DNA from: Sphaerisporangium sp.
Lineage (GTDB): Bacteria; Actinomycetota; Actinomycetes; Streptosporangiales; Streptosporangiaceae
Length of the DNA: 35,567 nucleotides
Direction of reading: 5' to 3'
NCBI GenBank assembly: GCA_025964675.1
Contig: JAOPYI010000066.1
Location: 1-35,567 of the forward strand
In this document: piece by piece, positions 33,426-35,567 of the stretch
Numbering within the stretch: the stretch's first letter is position 1
Layout: each line of letters opens with the position of its first letter
Notes under the pieces: model-generated
Told to the model about the DNA's origin: nothing
Database searches by the model: none
The model's input: only the letters and a program-made list of their open reading frames with translations
Translations under genes and position numbers: made by a program

Positions 33426-34808
33426 TCACGCGACGAGAGCATCCAAGATCCGTTGGTTGGCCACCTCACGTTGACCGTCGATGCACTTGGCGTAAACCCT
33501 GAGCATGACATCCACCCCGTGCCCGGCCCGCTCTGCCGCTTCCGGAGCGTGGACCCCGGCATTGAGCCAAAGAGAGACCGCCGCATGCCGCAGGTCGTAC
33601 GGCCTGCGCGCCAGCGGCGAGACGACCTGGTCAGGTCTAAGGGCGTACGTTCTGGCTTCCTTCCAGACTTTGGCGTACGCCGACCCGGAGATGAGGCCAC
33701 CCGTGCGGGTCCGGAACAGCCGTCCGTCATCGCCGACGCCGTACCGGTCGATATGGTCGCGAAGGAGAGCCACCAGCTCCGGCGGAATGGGCACCGGCCG
33801 TGTGACCTTCTCGTCACGGTGCTTGAGCCCACGGTCATCGTGAGTCTCCCCCGAGTCGGTGAACCGCTTGTTGCTCTGTGGCATGGTCTTCTCCAGCGTG
33901 AGCAGGCCCCAGCCCGTTGCCGGTAGATGGCAGTCTTTCTTGCGGAGCCCGACTGCCTCGGCCGGTCGCAGGCCCCCGAAGTACATGCAGGCGAACATGG
34001 CCGCCAGCATGGGCCCGCGAGTCCGGCCGCAGTACGTGACTGCCGTCAGCAGCTCGCGCGCTTGGGCCGGGTTGACCACTACGCGCCGATCGATCTCCCC
34101 CGTGGACTTGGTACGGCGGAGCTTCACCCGGTCGAGGGGATTTGCCGAAAGCTCTTCCAGCTCCACCGCGTAGTCCAGGGCGTGATGGAACACGGCCCGC
34201 TTGCGCCGGTAGGTCGAGGCCGCAGCCGCCTTTCCGTCGAGGAGGAGCGCCAAGGCTTCCAGCGCTGCCCTGGTGTGCTGGACGTCTTCCAGCGCGCTCA
34301 GGGGCAGCGAAGCCGCTTCGAGCCAGCGCAGCGCGCCCGCGATCTCCGGCGACGGATTGGGTCGACGCTCAGCGGGGACGAAGGCGAACTCTCGCAGAGC
34401 CCTCCGCAGATTCTCGCCATCAGGTCTTCCCGGTCGATCAGTGGTGAGTACAGGGGTGACGTTGGACAACGCGTCCGTCATGCCTTCGCGGGTCTTGGCC
34501 GCCGAGTGAGGCCACCGGGCTTCCACATAGGCCACCGCGAAGGCGTACCAGGTGCGCGCATTCTTGGCCTTGATCATCGACTCAGGCAGTCCTGTGTCCA
34601 TGTCGAAGGCCTCACCGCGCTTGGCCGCCTGCCGCAAATCCGATAGGTAGCTCTCGGCCAGGCCCTTGGTCCGGAACGTCGAGGACTTCTCCCGCGTTCC
34701 CACGGTCCAACGCACGGTATGCGAGACCACCCGCTTAGGCTTGCCAGGCCCCTGGGACGCCTTATTCATACGGATCTCCCAGAACTTCACGTTGTAGCTC
34801 GCGTTCAC
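33426..34808 (-). CDS. int: Tyrosine recombinase (integrase) of the element
   Basis: 460 residues from a GTG at 34808 that overlaps the excisionase stop (GTGA). The catalytic domain is C-terminal: the first Arg in GGLRPAEAVGLRKKD, the H/R box in RRPYDLRHAAVSLWL, then ERAGHGVD and the nucleophile Tyr in VMLRVYAKCIDG. The N-terminal half is the arm/core-binding region (TREKSSTFRTKGLAESYL). It is the length of pSAM2-type integrases and reads toward the tRNA. It should catalyse integration at, and with Xis excision from, the tRNA-Arg gene. Confidence 0.92.
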   Translation of the reverse strand: MNASYNVKFWEIRMNKASQGPGKPKRVVSHTVRWTVGTREKSSTFRTKGLAESYLSDLRQAAKRGEAFDMDTGLPESMIKAKNARTWYAFAVAYVEARWPHSAAKTREGMTDALSNVTPVLTTDRPGRPDGENLRRALREFAFVPAERRPNPSPEIAGALRWLEAASLPLSALEDVQHTRAALEALALLLDGKAAAASTYRRKRAVFHHALDYAVELEELSANPLDRVKLRRTKSTGEIDRRVVVNPAQARELLTAVTYCGRTRGPMLAAMFACMYFGGLRPAEAVGLRKKDCHLPATGWGLLTLEKTMPQSNKRFTDSGETHDDRGLKHRDEKVTRPVPIPPELVALLRDHIDRYGVGDDGRLFRTRTGGLISGSAYAKVWKEARTYALRPDQVVSPLARRPYDLRHAAVSLWLNAGVHAPEAAERAGHGVDVMLRVYAKCIDGQREVANQRILDALVA

Positions 34809-34996
34809 GCCGCCTCCCGGAGCGACTCAAGCCACAGGGTGAACTCGCTGCGATAGATCCGGATCTCACCATTGGGCAGCTTGAAGCCCTGAGGCGCTCT
34901 GCCGATCTCCCGCCAGCGGTAGAAGGTCCGGACGGAGACACCGCCGAGTTCGTCGAGTACCTGGGCCACGGTGAGGAGCTCGTCCTTGTTGCTCAT
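34805..34996 (-). CDS. xis: Excisionase / MerR-like HTH protein
   Basis: 63 residues from an ATG at 34996. It is a single winged-helix of the excisionase/HTH_17 type (LLTVAQVLDELGGVSVRTFYRW, split by GG, then PNGEIRIYRSEFTLWL). Starts and stops overlap by four bases on both sides (rep-xis and xis-int). Its role is to direct excision by bending DNA at the att region. Confidence 0.88.
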   Translation of the reverse strand: MSNKDELLTVAQVLDELGGVSVRTFYRWREIGRAPQGFKLPNGEIRIYRSEFTLWLESLREAA

Positions 34997-35567
34997 GCTG
35001 CCCTCCCTTCACTTGCCGAAAGATCTTGTCCGTCTGCTTGGGCCTGGAGTTTGTTCATGTGGTTGCGCCATCGCTGGCGTTCATGGACCGACCGCAGAAG
35101 CCGTACGGCCAGCGGAGGCACGTTGGCGTCTCCATGGGGCACGGGCCGCCAGACGTAGCGGTGCGGGTCGACCGGCTCATCTGAGACGCCCAGGGCTTCC
35201 AGGACCCAGGTCCGGCGGTCCTGCTTGTGCTCGGTCAGCGTCTTGTTCGACCACTTGCGGGAGACGAGGACACGCCGGCCCGCGTAGCCGAGGTGTTCGG
35301 GCTTGTGTGCCTTGCCCCTGCACCGCCCGGGAGCCATCCCGGCCTTGGCTTCCCTGGGCTGGACGCCGTAGCGCAGCCAGTTCGGGCACGTCGCAGAACA
35401 CGGCTCGAACCGCAATGCCTCAGCCAGCCGTTGCGCGTGGAGACGCTGAGCCTGGTTGTCGGCGTCGAGGGTGTCGCCGATGCTCTTGGTGAGGTACTTG
35501 GACAGGTACCGGCTGGTCGGCATCCTTGGTCCCCGCGAGCACTCCTTGGATGTCGAGTTGACGGCCG
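34993..35567 (-). pseudogene. RepSA-type replication initiator, C-terminal part, with apparent frameshift
   Basis: From about 35506 to the stop at 34993 the frame encodes the family C-terminus (YLSKYLTKSIGDTLD, CSATCPNWLRYG, PGRCRGKAHK, GRRVLVSRKWSNKTL). Beyond that point, to the window edge, the family sequence continues in a different frame as RQLDIQGVLAGTKDADQPV. In intact homologues DAD-x-x-[VI]-R-Y-L-TKYLTKS is unbroken. The break falls at CCGGTACC (35505-35512), where one copy of a five-base repeat seems lost. If real, the element cannot replicate by this protein. A start at 35523 is therefore an artefact. Confidence 0.7.

Noticed and set aside
33122-33838. Minus-strand frame crossing the tRNA and the integrase end
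   Set aside because: It runs through the tRNA gene and antisense-frame integrase sequence; no motif supports it.
1-35567. CRISPR array
   Set aside because: No regularly spaced direct repeats with unique spacers were seen; the tandem repeats found are in coding sequence.

Overview
This is high-GC actinomycete chromosomal DNA. GTG and TTG starts are common, TGA is the usual stop, many gene junctions overlap by four bases, and the families (DUF6504, PASTA-less Ser/Thr kinase, PucR, RepSA-type integrative element) are actinobacterial. I would guess the Streptosporangiales or a relative, but the sequence does not prove it.

Layout. (1) 1-2012, minus strand: a sulfur-scavenging remnant. It holds a candidate RRHVDLCR-type leader peptide, a DszB/SsuA-like protein that lacks the desulfinase cysteine, and a second SsuA-like protein that seems to have lost an internal segment. 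(2) 2058-4164, minus: a coupled pair, a membrane-anchored P-loop GTPase and a single-span membrane partner of unknown function. (3) 4285-6803, minus: a MacB/FtsX-type ABC exporter, divergent from an orphan NarL-type response regulator (6970-7614). (4) 7840-8517: a DUF4328-like membrane protein. (5) 8523-12412, minus: DUF6504 and the error-prone polymerase DnaE2 in one transcription unit with a near-consensus LexA/SOS box upstream. No imuA or imuB is nearby. (6) 12696-16733, plus: a complete four-gene polyamine/iron/phosphonate-type ABC importer, followed by a receptor-like Ser/Thr kinase (16804-18768) whose 3' end overlaps a convergent MFS exporter. (7) 20303-21136: a Mut7-C RNase with a ubiquitin-like N-terminus. 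(8) 21386-23968, minus: one ORF that fuses a GH1 beta-glucosidase to a LacI-type repressor, with a seven-unit heptapeptide repeat inserted in the repressor. (9) 24012-27852: a quinone-oxidoreductase remnant, a 37-residue membrane microprotein, a SHOCT-domain membrane protein, and an operon of an ABC-2 exporter with a PucR-type regulator. (10) 27937-30887: a DCC (DUF393) protein and the cobalamin genes cobQ and cobD/cbiB. (11) 30966-32816: a divergent APH-like phosphotransferase and a Gfo/Idh/MocA oxidoreductase. (12) 33111 to the end: tRNA-Arg(TCT) with the edge of an integrated pSAM2-like element (integrase, excisionase, replication initiator with an apparent frameshift).

How genes work together. 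The clearest functional units are the SOS-regulated dnaE2 pair, the complete importer, the two ABC exporters with their linked regulators, the cobalamin pair and the int-xis-rep module. The most unusual items are the GH1-LacI fusion with its repeat insertion, the cysteine-less DszB homologue behind a sulfur-type leader, the GTPase/membrane-protein pair, and the frameshifted replication gene. All functional statements rest on motif recognition by eye; no database search was run.
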